Below are positions 46,811 through 58,689 of a stretch of DNA of 64,000 bases, one piece after another. Made by a program: the position numbers and the translations under genes. The stretch is from the NCBI RefSeq assembly GCF_030272615.1, contig NC_081408.1:309978383-310042382 (forward strand). The letters run 5' to 3'. The stretch's first letter is position 1. Each line of letters opens with the position of its first letter. The stretch comes from Cryptomeria japonica. Lineage: Eukaryota > Streptophyta > Pinopsida > Cupressales > Cupressaceae. The notes below the pieces were generated by a model. It ran no database searches and was not told where the DNA came from. It was given only the letters and a program-made list of their open reading frames with translations.

Positions 46811-47886
46811 GATAGATATATAAAAGAAAAAGCATTCAAGCCAGATGATTGGAACCTTCTCTATGATTCAAGGTATAAGGACAATTTGGGAAAACTACAA
46901 ATGCGCTAGTTAGGGCCTTTTGAGGTGATTAAAATATTCTCTAATGGTGCAGTATGATTATCCACAATTGATCCTATCAAATTCAAATTGTTGGTGAATG
47001 GTCATCTCCCACACCTCTATCATAAACCTCTTTCCAAAGAAAATTCCTACAGTAGTTCACTACTCCATAAAATGCCGAGATTCCTATAGCAACAAGTGGT
47101 GGCCTTGTCATTTCACCTTCTTCCTAAATCTTTGCTTCATTCTCATAATAAATACTTCCATATTTGGTGGAATTACTTTTCTATGCAATAAATATTCCAT
47201 TTTCGTCTTCACTCATTCCCTTCCACTTTTGTCATTCATTTCTTCACCTTGCTTGTCGTGCATAGCAGATCAACTTCATACATAATGAATTTCTTCAACT
47301 ACAGTCATTATGGCACGATATCAAGTATGCTCGTGTGTATTTATTTTTGTTACATACATGTAATTAAACCATATTTCATATCATTATAATATTTGCATAG
47401 TATCCTTTTCAGTCATCCTCCGCAGGTGTGGACACCTATTAAACCTTAGGTTGGGGGGGACAAGTACGATGTGAATTATTCTCATAGATAATTCTTATGT
47501 CATCTCAAATTGAGTTTAAATTTTTAAATTATTTTGGTTTGATGTTATATTATGTACTCTGTTCATTTTGTCTGCCTTGAGTTATTTTGGAATTGTAGCT
47601 GGGTTCTTGGCAAATAGAGCATATTTCCATTGAAAGTTTGTAGAGTTGGGAATATTTCCACCATTGGTGAGTTGAGAGTTTTAGTATTATGATGGGTGGT
47701 CCACCAATTTGTCATGAACCTATAGTCCATGATATCCTTCTACAAGACAAGGACTGTGAACCAAAATTCTACTATAGTGGGTGGTTAAATTATTTTCTGA
47801 AGCTAACTAAGTTCATTGAGGAGGTTGCAAGAGAATTCACCCATACATTTTTAGATGGAGAAGCTCAGGTGAAAGGATTAGGATTA
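46811..47886 (+). repeat. Direct duplication, copy 1 (1076 bp)
   Basis: Contains the integrase C terminus (AFKPDDWNLLYDSRYKDN, GPFEVIKIFSNGAV, LYHKPLSKEN), a noncoding stretch with ACCTTAGGTTGGGGGG, and the first about 66 codons of the next ORF (47689-47889). The next copy follows directly at 47887 with the same order. Confidence 0.9.
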
Positions 47887-48962
47887 TGATAGATATATAA
47901 AAGACAAAGCATTCAAGCCAAGTGATTGGGCCCTTCTCTATGATTCAAGATATAAGAACAATTTGGGAAAACTGCAAACACACTGGTTAGGGCCTTATGA
48001 GGTGATTGAAACATTCTCTAATGGTGTAGTAGGATTATCCGCAATTGATCTTATCAAATTCAAATTGTTGGTGGATGGTCATTGCCTGCGCCTTTATCAT
48101 AAACCTCTTTCCAAAGAAAATTCCTATAGTAGTTCACTACTCAAGAAAATGTCGAGATTCCTATAGCAACAGGTGGCAACCTTGCTATTTCATCTTCTTC
48201 CTAAATCTTTTTTGCATGCTCATAATAAATACTTCCATATTCAATGGAAGTACTTTTCTATGCAATAAATATTCCATTTCAATCTTCACTCATTCCCTTC
48301 CACTTCCATCATTCACTTCTCCACTTCGCTTGCCATGTATAGCAGATCAATTTCATACATAATGAATTTCTCCAACTGTAGTCATTATGGCAAGAATTCA
48401 GGTACACTCGTGTGTATTTATTTTTGTTACATGCATGTAATTAAACCATATTTCATATCATAATGATATTTGCATAATATCCTTTTCAGTCATCCTACGC
48501 ATGTGTGGACACCTGTTAAACCTTAGGTTGGGGGGGAAGTACGATATGAATTATTCTCACAAATAATTCTTATGTCATCTCAAATTGAGTTTAAATTTTT
48601 TAATTATTTTGGTTTGATGTGATATTATGTACTCTATTTGTTTTTGTCTATCTTGAGTTATTTTGGAATTGTAGCTGGGTTCTTGGCAAATAGAGTATAT
48701 TTCCTTTGAAAGTTTGCAGAGTTGGACATATTTCTACCATTGGTGAGTTGAGAGTTTTAGTGTTATGATGGGTGGTCCACTAGTTCATCATGAACCTACA
48801 ATCCATGATATCCTTCTAAGAGACCAAGATTGTGAACCAAAATTCTGCAATAGTGGGTGGTTAGATTATTTTATGAAGCTAACTGAGTTCAAAGAGGAGG
48901 TTGTAAGAGAATTCACCCATGAATTTTTAGATGGTGAAGCTCAGGTGAAAGGATTGAGAGTT
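47887..48962 (+). repeat. Direct duplication, copy 2 (1076 bp)
   Basis: Same order as copy 1, from AFKPSDWALLYDSRYKNN to the ORF starting at 48765, which here continues past the duplicated part. The landmark MMGGP codons are exactly 1076 bp apart (47689 and 48765). Copy 2 has an open integrase end (LQTHWLGPYEVIETF) where copy 1 has stops. Confidence 0.9.
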
Positions 48963-51160
48963 GTAGCGATAGAAGATCGGATTGTGGAAGTAACTGGGTT
49001 GCCAATAGACAGGGAAAAATACCTTGAATCAAAAGATGCACAAAGTGCAAGAGAAGAATTTACACGATAGGAAGACCCAGCTTTGGTAATAGATAAGGAG
49101 GGGGCCAGATGAGAATCCTTTTTTCCTGAATGGAGAGCAGTAGCATTATATGTCATGAAATATTTAACTTGTGAAGGGAGATTCTCATGTCTACATTCCC
49201 ATCATTTTAAGCTTCTGAGTCATCTGTGCCATGGAAGAAGAATGAATGTTTCAACTATATTGTACAATCTTCTTTTCATTAGTGCAATGAAAACACAAAA
49301 AGGTAGGCTTCACTCTGTTACTCATCATTGTTTGATTAAGTTGTTGATTGAAAGGTATTTAAGAGATGTTTCCTAGATGTCCTGGATGAATTTGTAAATT
49401 TTAGAAGATTTAGGGTAGATAATGTGGGTCCAGCGGAAGCCCTCCCATCTCAAGAGTGGGAAAACTTAGAAAGACCTAGTCCTGCTATTGAAGCCTCATC
49501 CTCTGGGATATCACCAAATCAAAATTTTTTTGTAGTAGAGGAATCCTCCCAAGGAGAAGCCCTGTCTGAAGAAAAAGAAACCTCAGTAGGGGTTCCTTCA
49601 CAAATCCTAATAAGAACTAGGGCTACTACATGGAGGGAGAAAGGCAAAGAGAAAGGAAAAAGTAGGGATTTAGCCTCTCCTATTGCAAAGAAAAGAAAAG
49701 TTGCAAAAATGGTTTTTCCTACAACCACTGTCGTAGCTAAGGAAGCAACTGAGGAATTAGGTACAGGAAGTCATCCTACAACCACCAAAGAAATGTCTCA
49801 GAGAAGAAGTGGTAGGCTTTGGAAAAAAACCTAAAGATTAGAAGTAATCAGAGGAGCTGAATGTTAACATTTTGGTTGATTCTCCAAAACACACGCCACA
49901 TAGTCCTTACCACGATGATATTCCTTCATCCTCACCTAAGGAGCTTAGTTAGGAAGAAGACAAGGATGAGGAAGAAGAACTCTAAAACCCTCACGAGAAG
50001 CTACAGGAAGGTGTAGGATTTGATGGACTTAACAGTTTGGCCTCCGTTGCAGAGCAGATTGTTGAAACAGGAAGTGGGGCTAGAAATTTGAAGCCTAAAG
50101 CACCAATTCATAGAACACCTTCTTCTCTTACCAGTAATGCAGTTGCACTTGCCTTTCACTAAGAATGGGAATTAGAAAAAGCAGAAATGCAGAGGCTTAT
50201 TGACCAATAGAAGAAGGTTATTGAACAGAAAGATGAGGAGATTGCTTAGCTTAAAATTAAGGTGGAAATGGTAGCCACCATGGTACCGCAGCTAATGCAA
50301 TGCAAAGAACTGTCTTGAGTTTACTCCTTGTATATGAAGGAATAACATATTTGTTTTCAAATGATAAGAATTGTTAGGGATCTAAGCCCATCTTTAAAGA
50401 TAGTTGAGGAGTTCTATCATATCTACCAAACATATCCTACAACCATTAATAATTTTCTCTATGAATTTTATTTACATAATTACGCTGTTCTTGATGACGC
50501 TGATTGGAATCCTCTATTTTACATTGGAGATGTCCAGCTGAGAGCTCTCATGTCATGGGTTCAAAATTAAATTTCAAGGGGAGAAAAATTCAAGATACAT
50601 AGGAAGGAAGAACTTGATCTCTCACTTCCATTCATAGCTGAGTCAAGAAATCCAAGAAGGCTTTATTACGACTGGCAAAAAATTATGTATCAACCAGATT
50701 TTGGGAAAAACATTATGCCTCTTAGAGAAGAAATATACAGGGAATATGACAAAATGGCTACAAGAGAAGGACAGGTAGCAATAGGACATTTAATCAAGCA
50801 TTGGAATAGCCTATTGGATGAGTTGAAATAGTCTAAGTCACACTCCTTATCAAATTATTATGCAATGCTAAGATAGGCACCCAAATATATACATTTGGGA
50901 AGAACGAAAGGAAGACACTGGTTGCCCCTTAGCTTCTAGCCACCAATTCTCCTATGGCCACTAATGAGATGTAGGAATAATGACCCACCATATGATGAAG
51001 TAGCAGAATGCTCCAGGTAGACACAATTGGAAAATATTAAAGGGCTCTATTGGAGTTTGTCTACAGGAGGTTCTGGGTAGGTTACCCTCGACAATTTCAG
51101 AATTAATGCTAGAATTTGAAGCTTTCCTGTTGGTGGAGGATCAACAAGAAGCTAGGTTGG
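48765..51160 (+). pseudogene. ORF in env position, Athila-like element
   Basis: A roughly 800-codon region after pol, broken by about 20 stops and shifts. The first part (MMGGPLVHHEPTIHDILLR, WLDYFMKLTEFKEEVVREF, FLDGEAQVKGLRV, VTGLPIDREKYL) continues with YLTCEGRFSCLHSHHFKLLS and LLFISAMKTQKGRLHS. The middle is Ser/Glu/Lys-rich with RKRKVAK-type basic clusters. The end has NPRRLYYDWQKIMYQ and REGQVAIGHLIKHWNS. I see no signal peptide or transmembrane segment, so an envelope role is not shown. The first part resembles the plant-transposon protein found after pol in other Athila-type elements. Confidence 0.6.
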
Positions 51161-51167
51161 GGGGCAA
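51154..51167 (+). promoter_or_regulatory. Polypurine tract, Athila-like element
   Basis: GGTTGGGGGGCAA immediately upstream of the 3' LTR start TGGTGAGCTGG. A GTTGGGGGG word also occurs at 47452 and 48528, in the noncoding part of each duplicated block. Confidence 0.6.
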
Positions 51168-52385
51168 TGGTGAGCTGGAATAATGGCTCTATTTTGATAG
51201 ATTTTTGTCTTATAATTCCTTCTTAGGTCTTGTGTCTGGGTAATATTTGGGTCAGAAGATTTTCCTAGTTGATGTCATTTTAAGTATTTTTAGAACTGAT
51301 TCCTCATATACTTAGGGTTGTTATCTAATGATTTTTAATGGTTCATCTATGCAAATTATCTAAATAAATATTAGAATGTGGTTTAATTTATGTTATGTTA
51401 ACATCAATAGATACACATGCTTTTGTGCACATTAATGTCATGATACAAGGTCAACCAAGATGAAAGAAAGACTAAGCTAGTAGTTAAGAGGAACATCAAC
51501 ATGTCGTTACGATGTAGACCCAATCAAAGTGGAGAAGCATTGAAGAAGATCATAACCACTTGATCGCTTCCTCAATAGAGTGGTTTGTGGGACATTCATA
51601 ATTGTTCATAGTGGAGCTTAAATCCAAGAAGGAAGTTGTGCTATATTTTCTCAGCTGCAGGATAGTTGTTGTTGTTCTGTTTTCCTATAGTAACTTCTTT
51701 TTTAATGTAATAAACCCTATTCGCCTAATGCTTTGGGATGTGGGTTGATTGGTTAGGAATTTGTTAGAAAGTTTTCTTATAAATTAAAGGTTTCTATCTC
51801 CTCTCAAGGGGACGAGATGATCATAGAATTTGTAGTATCCAATTTTCAAACTCATGTATTTTGCAACTAATTTGGAATAAAGAAGACAATGTTATTTTGA
51901 GCTTATTAGTTGCTATCTAGAGTTATAGATATGCTCACTCAAGGGGGCCCACTTGGTGAGTAATCCCTTTCAATTTTTTAGTTAATTTCCATCTTATAAT
52001 AGTTATTGTTTTGGCATTCAACTATTCCTATAGCCACTGGAAACAGTTCCTGTAGCTGCAACGAGCAGTGTAGCTCCTATCCATTGGCCATAACATTGTT
52101 ATTCAGTAGTAGTCACTTAAGTTAATTTCAGTTGTATGTTCTGATAAGGTATTATTTCATCATGTTTTTGCATATTTATTTAAGAGAATTTCCTTTCCAG
52201 CAGTAGGATAGAATGGTTGCAATTTGAACTTAGTGCACATACAGTGCTGGCCCGTTTCAAGTTTACGTCTAGTTGATAAAGTAAATAAGCCTTTGCTACA
52301 TGAGAGTTAGCTATTCAGTAAGGATGTCCAATCATTGAACTAAGTTTTTAAAACCTAGTTGCTATTCCAATTGTGAGGACCAACA
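51168..52385 (+). mobile_element. 3' LTR of the Athila-like element
   Basis: 1218 bp from TGGTGAGCTGGAATAATGG to GAGGACCAACA. It contains a segment at about 51463-51670 that is absent from the 5' LTR; otherwise the two are colinear. Confidence 0.88.
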
Positions 52386-53476
52386 ATGAGAATAACAGAT
52401 AAACCATTTAAGCATAAACAATAATCAGAGAATAAATACCATCTACATGACACCAAGAGTTATATGTGGAAAACCCGGTAAAGGGAAAAACCATGATGGG
52501 AAGCCTACCCATAGTCAGATGATACTTCTATAGTAAGTATGTTAATTTCTATTGAGGGGCCTGTAGTTGCAAGAAGGCCAACAACCTAGAGCACACTGCT
52601 CATTACAAAAGGAGTCTCACTGACTACATAGAAATCCAGACTACAATCCAGAGAAATGATTGAACTACAAAGATAATATCTCCTATGCCTAAGTATAGTT
52701 CTAGTTAAGCTCCATACCAAAGGACTAAATCCTCTTACATAAACCCAACTTGATCTCCAATAATGGACCAAATCCTCTACCTGAATGATATTACATTATT
52801 CATACATTACATATCCTTAGCCCATTCCTATGACCATAATAATCTACAATGAGATCTTACATCATATATATACAAACCTTCAACCATAAACAATTAGGTC
52901 AGCCACTAGACAATAAACCAATTACATAATTATAAAACATGTCATCCTTAAACCAAAAAAATAATATCCAACCCATAAGAAATCCTAGAAACACATCGAG
53001 AGGTCCAATCCACATGTTACATTAAGTCAGTCCATAACCTAGATACACTGCGACCCAAATTAGGTCCACACGCTAAACAATGATCCCAATTTACCAAGTC
53101 TTGAACATGATCACCGTCAGCATCCTGAATCCATACTAGAAGGTGCACCAACACCACTTATGCATATAATCAAAAGATCTTCATCAAAGCTCAGCCAGTG
53201 AAACCCTCACCGAAACCACAAACCAAGCTTCCAAGCAAACATGATAGCATCAGATCACTACACAAAAACCAATTGACTGAATATGAACATGAGTATGCCA
53301 ATTCTATAGCCAAATCATACTGGAGCATTACCAGATCATGCTAGATCCACTCCAACTAGAAACCAAACAACCTACCTAGACCAGAAGGGTGTCGGTAAAG
53401 CATCTAAATAGTTAGTGTTGACATCAATGACAAAAAATCAATGCAACACATTTTAAATTCCTCCAAATGGCCAACA
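52386..53476 (-). mobile_element. 5' LTR of the Copia element, outer 1091 bp
   Basis: Resumes at AATAACAGATAAA exactly where 40386 left off, judged by the 3' LTR. It ends at CCAACA before AGGAT. Confidence 0.9.
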
Positions 53477-53481
53477 AGGAT
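53477..53481. repeat. Copia target-site duplication AGGAT, right
   Basis: AGGAT directly after the LTR, same as 34635-34639. Confidence 0.85.
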
Positions 53482-56400
53482 TCACTTTAGCATCCCTATC
53501 AAAGTTAGCCTTAATCTAGTCATTAGAGGGAGACGATTAGTAGCACATCCTTCTATTGAGTTGGTTACAAATGTCCATAGAGATTGGGATATTCCAGCTC
53601 CTCAAAAAATCACACTTTTCCTTATTGTTGCAAGAATGAGATGCAATAGCTACAATATTCTCCACAAGATTATGTTTTATCTTAGCCCACACCACTTCAG
53701 GGGAGTTATTGGAATTCCTCAAGATTTTGTTATTCCTTTCTTTCCATATACCCCATAGGATATATGAGAAAGAGAAGTCCCATTGTTTCCTAATAGCTCT
53801 ATTTTTAGTTCTACAAGACCAACTCTTGAAACAATCTTGAATTGACTTGGGAAACACCCAATATAGGCCCTAAGATTGAAAAAACATCGAACAGATAGGT
53901 TGGACAAAAGGACAATGAAGCAACACGTGGTTCATGGATTCTTCATCATTAAGGCATAAATAGCATATGTTAGGGATGTAAAATCCCCTCTTTCTTAAAA
54001 TGCCACTGAGTAATTCCCTAAAAAGTACCAACCCACACAAGGTGGTCCTCCCTTTTAAGGGTATTGACAACCTAGTTGAGTTTCAAATTAATATCCTTAA
54101 GGCTAGATTCAATAGTGCTCAAGTCCACCCACCCCTGATTACTCCAGTAGTCAGCAACTTTTGCCCCAAACCTTTTCTTGCTAGCTTGGATGATCATTGG
54201 AGGAATAATAGAATCATTGATGGGAGCACCTCCAATCTAGGAATCATCCTAGATATCAACCTTTCTACCATTACCAATGGGTCACACTTTTCCCTGACTC
54301 ACAATATCTTTGGTATGATTAACACTATTCCATATGGTTGAGCCTTCTAGGATCTGATCTGATGCTAGAAAATCTTCCATGGTAGGGTTCAAATGTAAGT
54401 ATTTATCCTTCCAAATTTCATTCCATTCACCTTTTCCCTGATAGATTCTCCAAATTTGTTTGGCTAGGAGAACTTTATTCAAAGTTTTAAAGCTTCTCAG
54501 ACCAAGCCCCCCTACCTTTTTTAGTTTGCAAACTTTATCCTAGGTAATGAGGGCAATTCTTTTCTTCTCTTCAACCCTGGACCATAGGAAAGATTTTTGA
54601 ATTTTTTCAATTGCATTAGCAAATTTCCCTAGAATTTTGAAGAGAATTAAGGCATAAACTAGAAGACATTGAAGAGAGAATTTTAGGAGCTGGATTTTGC
54701 CAGTTTGGATAAGATGGGTTCCTTTCCACCCTATAAGCTTCCTGCTAAATCTATCAACAAGACTATTCTAGAAAGATCTATAGGTTTTTTGGCTAGGGGG
54801 ACACCCAAGTAGATAGAAGGAGGTTGGAAGATTTGGCATCCCAAGATCTGAGCCATCCTGGTGTATCTTTCATCCAGAGTGTTGAAGAAGAAAATAAATC
54901 TTTTCTCCTAGTTGATCACTTGACCTGAGGCAACCCTCTAAGTGTTGAGATAATTCTTCAAATTATTTGCTTCTTTGATCGAAGATGTACCCATCAGGAT
55001 AGTATCATCAACAAATTACTCATGGGAGCACACCTTAAATCCCAAGGAGGGAGAAGTTCCCACCAAAAAACCCTAAGAAATGAATTTGCTAATGTTTTTG
55101 CCCAGAGATTCAACCAAAATAATGAAGAGAATAGGGGAGATGGGGCCCCCCTATCTGATGCCTCTAGAAGATTTAACAAAAGGGGAGGGTATACTATTCA
55201 CAATGATAGAGAAAGAGGGGATACAAATGAGTTGACCAACCAGCAAAATAAACTTTCCACAAAAACCAAAAGCTCTCAACACCTTGTCCAAAAACCCCTA
55301 GTCCACTCAGTCAGAGGTTAGATAAATCCAGCTTCATCAGGAAGCCCTACTTCTTTGAGTCCACCAGCGAGAGAATAATTTCATGAATAGTGATGATGGA
55401 GTCAAGGATTTTTCTACTGGGCACAAAGCCACTTTGTTGGGGCAAGATAATGGAAGGAAGAACCGTAAGCAATCTGTTGGTCATCACCTTCGAAATGATC
55501 TTATAGAAGGAGTTACACAAGATGATCGGTCTAAATTGATCCATCGAGTCAGCCCCAGGACATTTAAGGATTAAAACTAGAAACATAGCATTAAGTTCAT
55601 TTAAGATAATCCTTGCCCTAAAAAATTCTTGGACTCCCTTAACCAAATCCTTCCTAATAATACTCCAAAAAGTCTAAAAGACGAACATTGGGAACCCATC
55701 GAGCCCAGGGGCTTTATTGCCTTCAAAGCAGAACACTACCATCTTGACTTCTTCTTTAGAAGGAATGGAAACTAGGGACTTGTTCTGTTCTTCATTAATA
55801 AGGGAAGGAATGGTCTCTAGGAGAGTTCACTAGGAAAGATCATACAGCCTATCATCTGCAGAAAGAAGGGAATTGAAAAATTTCCTGGCTTTGTACCTAA
55901 TCTCATCATCCTTTCGAGTAACAATTTCTCCAATCCTCAATTTAGAGATCCTGTTAGTAGCCTTGTGTTTCAAGGCAATCATATGAAATAATCTGGAGTT
56001 TCTATCCCCCTCTTTGAGCCATAATGACCAGGAATGTTATTTCCAAAACTCTTCTTCCCTTTTGATAATCTTATGATACTTAGCCATCACCTCATTTTCC
56101 TCTCTGATAGAAACCTCAGTATAGCCGCTGGTTTGGATTTTATCTTGTATTTCCTTTAGCTCTATACATTGTTGTCCCTTTGACATCAATCGACCACTAG
56201 TTCTCAATGGCCTTCTCAAGGTTAGGGTGATCCAACCACATCCTTTCCAATCTGAAAGGGAAATTCCTTTTACCATTTATATTCTCTGCCATAAACACCA
56301 CAGGAAAGTGGTCTGATCCTATTTGTGTAAAAGCTGAAAGAGAGCATTGATACTTGCTAAACCAGTCATTTGAGATAATGGCCCTATCAAGCTTGACTTG

Positions 56401-56981
56401 AATAAGATCTCCTCCAGATCTACAGTTAGTCCAGGTAAATTTGGCCCCTTGGAGATTAATATCATGCAACCCCTAGTTATTAATAAAGGGCAACCAGTCC
56501 AATTTGTTGTCTAATTGAGGTGGGGCTCCCCCAATCTTCTCACTATCATAGAGAGGGGTGTTGAAGTCCCCCATCACCAACCACCAATCATCCTTGAGAG
56601 GAGATCTTATTTCCTCCATCTTTTTTCAAAATTTGTATCTGCCTAGTTTTTTATTAGGAGCATAAATATTAGTTAGGAGCCATGAAGTACCATCCCCTAT
56701 GTGATGAAACCTTATTAAAGCCACATTATTATCCTGCTTCATAGGTTCTCCTCTGACCCACTTGAGGTTCCAAAAAGTGACAATACCCCCTGAAGCACCA
56801 TCAGAGATGCATCCTAAAACCCCCCCATCCTTAAAAAGCTTGATCTTCTCTACTCTAGCTTTTAACATTTTCATTTCTTAGATAAGCAAAATATTTGGTT
56901 TATGTTCTGTAACAAAAAATTTAAAATATCCTATTTATGTGGACCATTCAATCCACGTATATTCCATGAAATAATTTTCAT
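53482..56981 (-). pseudogene. ORF2 of the split LINE: endonuclease, RT, RNase H start
   Basis: The start MKIISWNIRGLNGPHK at 56981 is a typical L1 endonuclease start. GGIVTFWN, LLTNIYAPN, a GDFN motif near 56560, LDRAIISNDW and IGSDHFPVVF complete the endonuclease. RT motifs are FRPIILCNSFYKIISKVM, QQSGFVPSRKILDSI, GGPISPILF-like, and a FVDDTILM catalytic box near 55010. Near 54000 is the zf-RVT Cys/His region (YLCLNDEESMNHVLLHCPF). After LWGIWKERNNKI the RNase H begins with an NFD motif at about 53510 and is cut by the Copia insertion. Stops and frameshifts are many. Confidence 0.88.
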
Positions 56982-57030
56982 TTTCTTTTTAGGGAACATA
57001 CCTCAAGAATGGTCATCTAAGTTCCATCCG

Positions 57031-58682
57031 TTATATTCTTGTTGGCCTCCTAATCTCTAAGCTGGCTTGTTGATCTTCTGCCTGGGGGTGATGGGGTAAG
57101 TCCCATGTCTTCCTTGGTCCTATTTCTGGTCTTGACAAGGGTATCCTGAGGGGTTGGCTTTGACCCCTTTTTTCCATCTTTCCTTGTTTCCGCAACTTTG
57201 TTATTCTCAAAATACTCATCTTGGTTGTTCAGAGCAGATGTCTTATGCTTGAAAGCTTCTTCGTCCACCCACTTTGCACTTATGTTAAATAGTGAAGTCT
57301 TGGGGGATGACTGGAAGGTCGATTTCACCATCTCAACCAATTATTGTGATTCAAGTGAGGCACTCCCCCCCAAAATCACACACCTTTGGGCATCTTCATA
57401 GTTAGATCTGGGGCTAACCCTACTAGTATTTTTCTTAGTGCTATTCAGAGCTACCTCCTCCTTGGTTTGCAAGATCATTTTTATTTCTCCTTCTTTTAGG
57501 TTATCTCTTTTTTGTTCCTCATGATTGAGGTTTTGCTGTTCTTTTTTAGCTTTGCCTATCTTGTCTTCTTTTTCTCCTTTTGACGCATGGATTTCTAGGT
57601 TTTCCATATTAATGTTCCTTGGTTGTTCCAAAGTGTCAGGGATGATGACGCTCAGGGCTTCTGGTACTATAATCTTTCCTTCAAAAAGAACCTATTGGTT
57701 GACTGGATTTTTGGCTCTCCATTGTGTTGTCTTGTCTTTCTTCATTTTCTCCTTTGCAACCTATTGGGGACATTTTTTAGTAGTATGCCCCAATTTTTTG
57801 CAATGAAAACATGTAAAAGGGACACTTTCATATTCTAATGGTTGAACCCACTTCCCCAATTTGGATTTAATCTCTATAGATAAAGGCATATCCATTCCTT
57901 GTATAACTCCCACATAGATCCTAGCAAAGGTTAGTCTTCTTCTTGTCATTGTAATGGGATCCATAAATAATAGTTCCCCAAAGGAGCAGGTGATTCCTTT
58001 GAAAACATCTTCAACCCAAAAATCTAGTGGAAGACTCAAGAGTCTCACCCAAATTGGAGCTTGGACAAAAAAATATTTTATTAGGTCCATCAGAGGTGAC
58101 CATTTTTGCAGAGCCAGCACAAATTTTCCAATCAGCCAGGGACTTTCACATAGCACCCTTGACATGTCTTCTTCACACGAAAAGACAAAGATAGAGCACC
58201 TTTGGGTATGGCCATGATTTCTACCTGACCTTTGAGAACCTATTTTCGTCTAGCAAATGTCATGACAATATCAATGTTCGGTCTAGGGCCCATAAATTTG
58301 CCAACTAGTGTCAATTCTATAAGGTTGATACTATGCTCAATCACTGGATTTGGAATTTCAATAGCAAATCTTCCCTTTTTTAGATCTGAAATATTACTCA
58401 CTGGAGGGAGTGAGTATTTTCCACTCGGTTTGACACCGAATAGAAAAGTCCATGAGTGCCTAGTGTCCCGACTGTCGAGGCCCAGTATTGGGCCACCTCC
58501 ATCACATGATCCTCCCTTCCCCCCTCTAGGATTTGTAGGTTTAGAAGAATCAGGGAAGTCTTGTGATCCATACTTTTCTCCCGCTCCTTGGTTCGCCTTC
58601 CATTATAGGGTTTCCTGCCTTGTCCATGGTTCAAGTTTGCTCTAGTCACTTCCTCTCCTGCTCCTGCTCTTGTCGCCATCAA
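57031..58682 (-). pseudogene. ORF1 of the split LINE, DUF4283 and zinc knuckle
   Basis: Starts at 58682 with a short Arg/Gly/Glu-rich N terminus. Then 58165-57761 holds the DUF4283-like part (SPWLIGKFVLALQKWSP, APIWVRLLSLPLDFWVED, ARIYVGVIQGMDMPLS) and a CCHC knuckle (CFHCKKLGHTTKKCP). The rest is Lys/Glu-rich with several shifts. ORF1 proteins of plant L1 elements bind the element RNA. The DUF4283 and knuckle order is the usual one. Confidence 0.85.
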
Positions 58683-58689
58683 AATGTAT

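Larger units (their letters stand above)
40387..52385 (+). mobile_element. Athila-like Ty3/Gypsy element inside the Copia LTR
   Basis: Direct LTRs 40387-41414 and 51168-52385 flank a primer-binding site, gag, protease, RT, RNase H, integrase and an extra ORF after pol. There is no second RNase H and no chromodomain, and the RT is Athila-like. The five bases at the left are ATCGA and at the right ATGAG, where the partner Copia LTR has ACCAG. This would fit a decayed ACCGG duplication but is not proof. All frames contain stops. Confidence 0.88.
34640..53476 (-). mobile_element. Ty1/Copia element, with nested insertions
   Basis: Minus-strand element with 3' LTR 34640-35870, polypurine tract, internal region 35871-40245, primer-binding site at 40232-40243, and 5' LTR 40246-40386 continuing at 52386-53476. 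Termini are TG...CA and 5-bp target duplications AGGAT flank it. It contains gag, protease, integrase and RNase H remnants but no reverse transcriptase, so it could not move on its own. A solo LTR and an Athila-like Gypsy element are inserted in it. Confidence 0.9.
34010..58682 (-). mobile_element. L1-type LINE split by a Copia element
   Basis: ORF1 (58682-57031) and most of ORF2 (56981-53482) lie to the right of the inserted Copia. The remaining RNase H and 3' UTR (34634-34010) lie to the left. The RNase H frame resumes exactly across the insertion point once one copy of AGGAT is removed. The 3' UTR runs from 34312 to about 34010, with ATAAATAAAGTG near the end and no obvious A run. It is the oldest member of this nest. 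The 5' limit beyond 58682 is not clear. Confidence 0.85.
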
